Assembly (NCBI GenBank): GCA_964485235.1
Contig: CAZAIO010000124.1
Location: 1-7,445 of the forward strand
Source: CAZAIO01 sp964485235
GTDB lineage: Bacteria; Chloroflexota; Dehalococcoidia; GIF9; UBA5629
Reading direction: 5' to 3'
DNA length: 7,445 nucleotides
The translations under genes and the position numbers were made by a program. Position 1 is the stretch's first letter, and every line of letters begins with the position of its first letter. Positions 6,355 through 7,445 of the stretch are shown piece by piece. The notes beneath the pieces are model-generated. The model was not told where the DNA came from, made no database searches, and saw only the letters and a program-made list of their open reading frames with translations.

Positions 6355-6576
6355 ATGGATGAGATAAAGGTAGACTGCATCAACGAAACTTGTCCTGTGC
6401 CTCTTATTGAAACGCGAAAAGCTATAAGAAAAGCAAAACAGGGTGACATTATTGAAGTTACCGGGACACATCCTTCATCCAAAAAAGAGATTCCTATGGC
6501 AGTGAAAGCTCTTGGCCTTGAGCTTATAGATGTTCAGGAGAAAGACGGTATCTGGAAAATCAGAATACGCAGGTAA
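6355..6576 (+). CDS. tusA: TusA-family sulfur carrier protein
   Basis: A 73-residue cytoplasmic sulfur-relay protein of the TusA/SirA/YedF family. The signature CPVPLIETRKAI begins at Cys13, the cysteine that carries the persulfide and caps the first helix through the C-P-x-P motif. VTGTHPSSKKEIPMAVKALG (35-54) is the standard second half, and IWKIRIRR closes the last strand. Length is normal for a single-domain member. In this family a cysteine desulfurase loads the cysteine and the sulfur passes to DsrE-type proteins or biosynthetic enzymes, matching the two genes that follow. Oddity: a second cysteine (Cys8) lies five residues before Cys13, where most members have a non-cysteine residue. 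The gene is first in a tight operon (14 bases to the next ATG). A YedF-like role in selenium handling cannot be excluded. Confidence 0.93.
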   Translation: MDEIKVDCINETCPVPLIETRKAIRKAKQGDIIEVTGTHPSSKKEIPMAVKALGLELIDVQEKDGIWKIRIRR

Positions 6577-6590
6577 GGGGAGAAAGTGTG

Positions 6591-7010
6591 ATGGCTGACA
6601 AAGCTACGTTAATCGTACACAGCGGTGATATGGATAAAGTATACAGTGCACTTATCATTGCAAATGGAGCGCTTGCCATGGGAATGGAAGTCTCGCTTTA
6701 TTTCACATTCTGGGGACTTCAACGTTTGAAGAAAGGCGGGCTGGATAAAGGCCCTCTTTCGAAAATGAACATGCTCGGTCTGGGCAAATGGATGGTGAAA
6801 AGAAAAATGAAAAAGGTCGGTGTAGCTTCCCTGGAAAAGTTATTGCAGGACTTCAAAGAACTCGGAGGTAAAATACTTGCCTGCGATATGACTATGGAAA
6901 TAATGGGAATAAAGAAAGAAAGCCTGCGTGATGACCTGATTTCAGAGTACTGCGCCGTCGGCACTTATATAAATGAGGCCAGAGATTCTACAGTGACACT
7001 TTTTATATAA
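6591..7010 (+). CDS. DsrE2-like protein (DsrE/DsrF/DrsH-like family)
   Basis: A protein of 139 residues from ATG 6591 (140 from the adjacent GTG 6588). Both starts are served by GGGGAG at 6577-6582, spacing 8 and 5; ATG is preferred. The pattern matches the DsrE/F-like (DrsE_2) family: an opening KATLIVHSGDMDKVYSAL, the strand SLYFTFWGL (35-43), a basic Lys/Met-rich segment KMNMLGLGKWMVKRKMKK (58-75), the conserved ILACDMTMEIMGIKKE (95-110) with candidate sulfur-accepting Cys98, and the closing VTLFI. The central basic/methionine-rich segment is seen in DsrE2 proteins that can be membrane-associated. A second cysteine, Cys121, sits in YCAVGTYI, where I would expect a glycine. TusA-DsrE2 pairs are known sulfur-trafficking modules, often with a rhodanese; here a PLP enzyme occupies the third position. 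Confidence 0.88.
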   Translation: MADKATLIVHSGDMDKVYSALIIANGALAMGMEVSLYFTFWGLQRLKKGGLDKGPLSKMNMLGLGKWMVKRKMKKVGVASLEKLLQDFKELGGKILACDMTMEIMGIKKESLRDDLISEYCAVGTYINEARDSTVTLFI

Positions 7011-7021
7011 AAAGGGGAAAT

Positions 7022-7445
7022 ATGTTAGATAAAAAGCAGATTTATCTGGACAATTCAGCCGCCACCCGCCTGGACGACCAGGTGCTCGATGCAATGAAAC
7101 CGTATTTTTTCGATACATACGCTGTTGCCACTTCTGAATTTGCTTACTCCCAGGGCATCGAGGCAAGGGAAGCACTGGAAGAAAAAAGAACGATACTTGC
7201 CAGCGCACTTGGTGCAGCGCCGGAGGAATTTATTTTCACATCCGGAAGCACTGAATCCTCGAACATTGCCTTAAAGGGAATAGCACTGGCTCCCGGCAAT
7301 TCCAAAGGAAAACACGTGGTCGTATCCAAGATCGAGGACTTTCCTGTGCTCAACAGTGCCAAAGCTCTTGAGAAGCAGGGGTTCAAGGCAACTTATCTGG
7401 AAGTGGATGATGACGGATTTATAGACCTCGACAAACTGAGGAATT
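7022..7445 (+). CDS. Cysteine desulfurase-like PLP enzyme (NifS/IscS family), 5' part
   Basis: The first 141 codons of an aminotransferase class V protein are present; the gene leaves the window before the PLP lysine and the catalytic cysteine. The start is ATG 7022 with AAGGGG four bases upstream, 11 bases after the DsrE2-like gene. Family features are YLDNSAATRLD (8-18), FTSGSTESSNIALKG (72-86, the SG-[AS]-TE phosphate/PLP loop) and KALEKQGFKATYLEVDDDGFID (114-135). Deviations: the usual NPSSxH segment is replaced by TSEFAY (37-42), and the EH that supplies the PLP-stacking histidine (His104 in E. coli IscS) is replaced by Glu105-Asp106. It probably supplies persulfide to the TusA protein of the same operon, but the changes leave open a different substrate or a different PLP reaction. 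Confidence 0.88.
   Translation, partial: MLDKKQIYLDNSAATRLDDQVLDAMKPYFFDTYAVATSEFAYSQGIEAREALEEKRTILASALGAAPEEFIFTSGSTESSNIALKGIALAPGNSKGKHVVVSKIEDFPVLNSAKALEKQGFKATYLEVDDDGFIDLDKLRN

Noticed and set aside
1..7445. CRISPR array, insertion sequence, phage or new defence system
   Set aside because: No regularly spaced repeats, transposase, integrase, nuclease or toxin-like gene was found; all full genes belong to familiar families.

Overview
The window looks like ordinary bacterial chromosome from an organism of moderate GC, with noticeable use of the ATA isoleucine codon and clear Shine-Dalgarno sites. The gene content (a large two-FtsX-domain ABC exporter with no outer-membrane partner visible, a DHA1-type MFS exporter, and a TusA / DsrE2-like / NifS-like sulfur-transfer operon) fits an anaerobic or sulfur-handling bacterium. 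A Dehalococcoidia/Chloroflexota or Clostridia-like source is my guess from style only; nothing in the window proves it.

Layout. At 1-56 there may be the last codons of an upstream gene. At 115-3317 a translationally coupled pair (overlapping ATGGTAA) encodes an ABC transporter ATPase and an 820-residue permease with two FtsX domains. At 3318-3780 lies a gap of 463 bases. Its right part, read on the minus strand, carries what looks like a decayed membrane-protein gene with an internal in-frame stop, and it also holds a plausible promoter for the next gene. At 3781-4230 is a GNAT acetyltransferase with a GTG start, and at 4358-4672 a DUF1330-family small protein preceded by a perfect palindrome. 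At 4841-6034 on the minus strand is a 12-helix MFS exporter, convergent with the DUF1330 gene and divergent from the last operon. At 6355-7445 is a tight operon of a TusA-like sulfur carrier, a DsrE2-like protein and the first 141 codons of a cysteine-desulfurase-like PLP enzyme that runs off the window.

How the parts work together. The ABC pair forms one exporter or lipoprotein/peptide-type mechanotransmission complex with unknown substrate. The right-hand operon is best read as a persulfide relay: a PLP enzyme would generate a persulfide, TusA would carry it on its CPxP cysteine, and the DsrE2-like protein would accept or exchange it. The unusual points are that the PLP enzyme has lost several family-signature residues (including the histidine that stacks on PLP in IscS), and that the divergent promoter region between MFS and tusA is rich in inverted repeats placed on or next to the -10 and -35 positions. 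No CRISPR, tRNA, rRNA, IS element or integrase was seen, and no clearly new defence or mobile system is visible.
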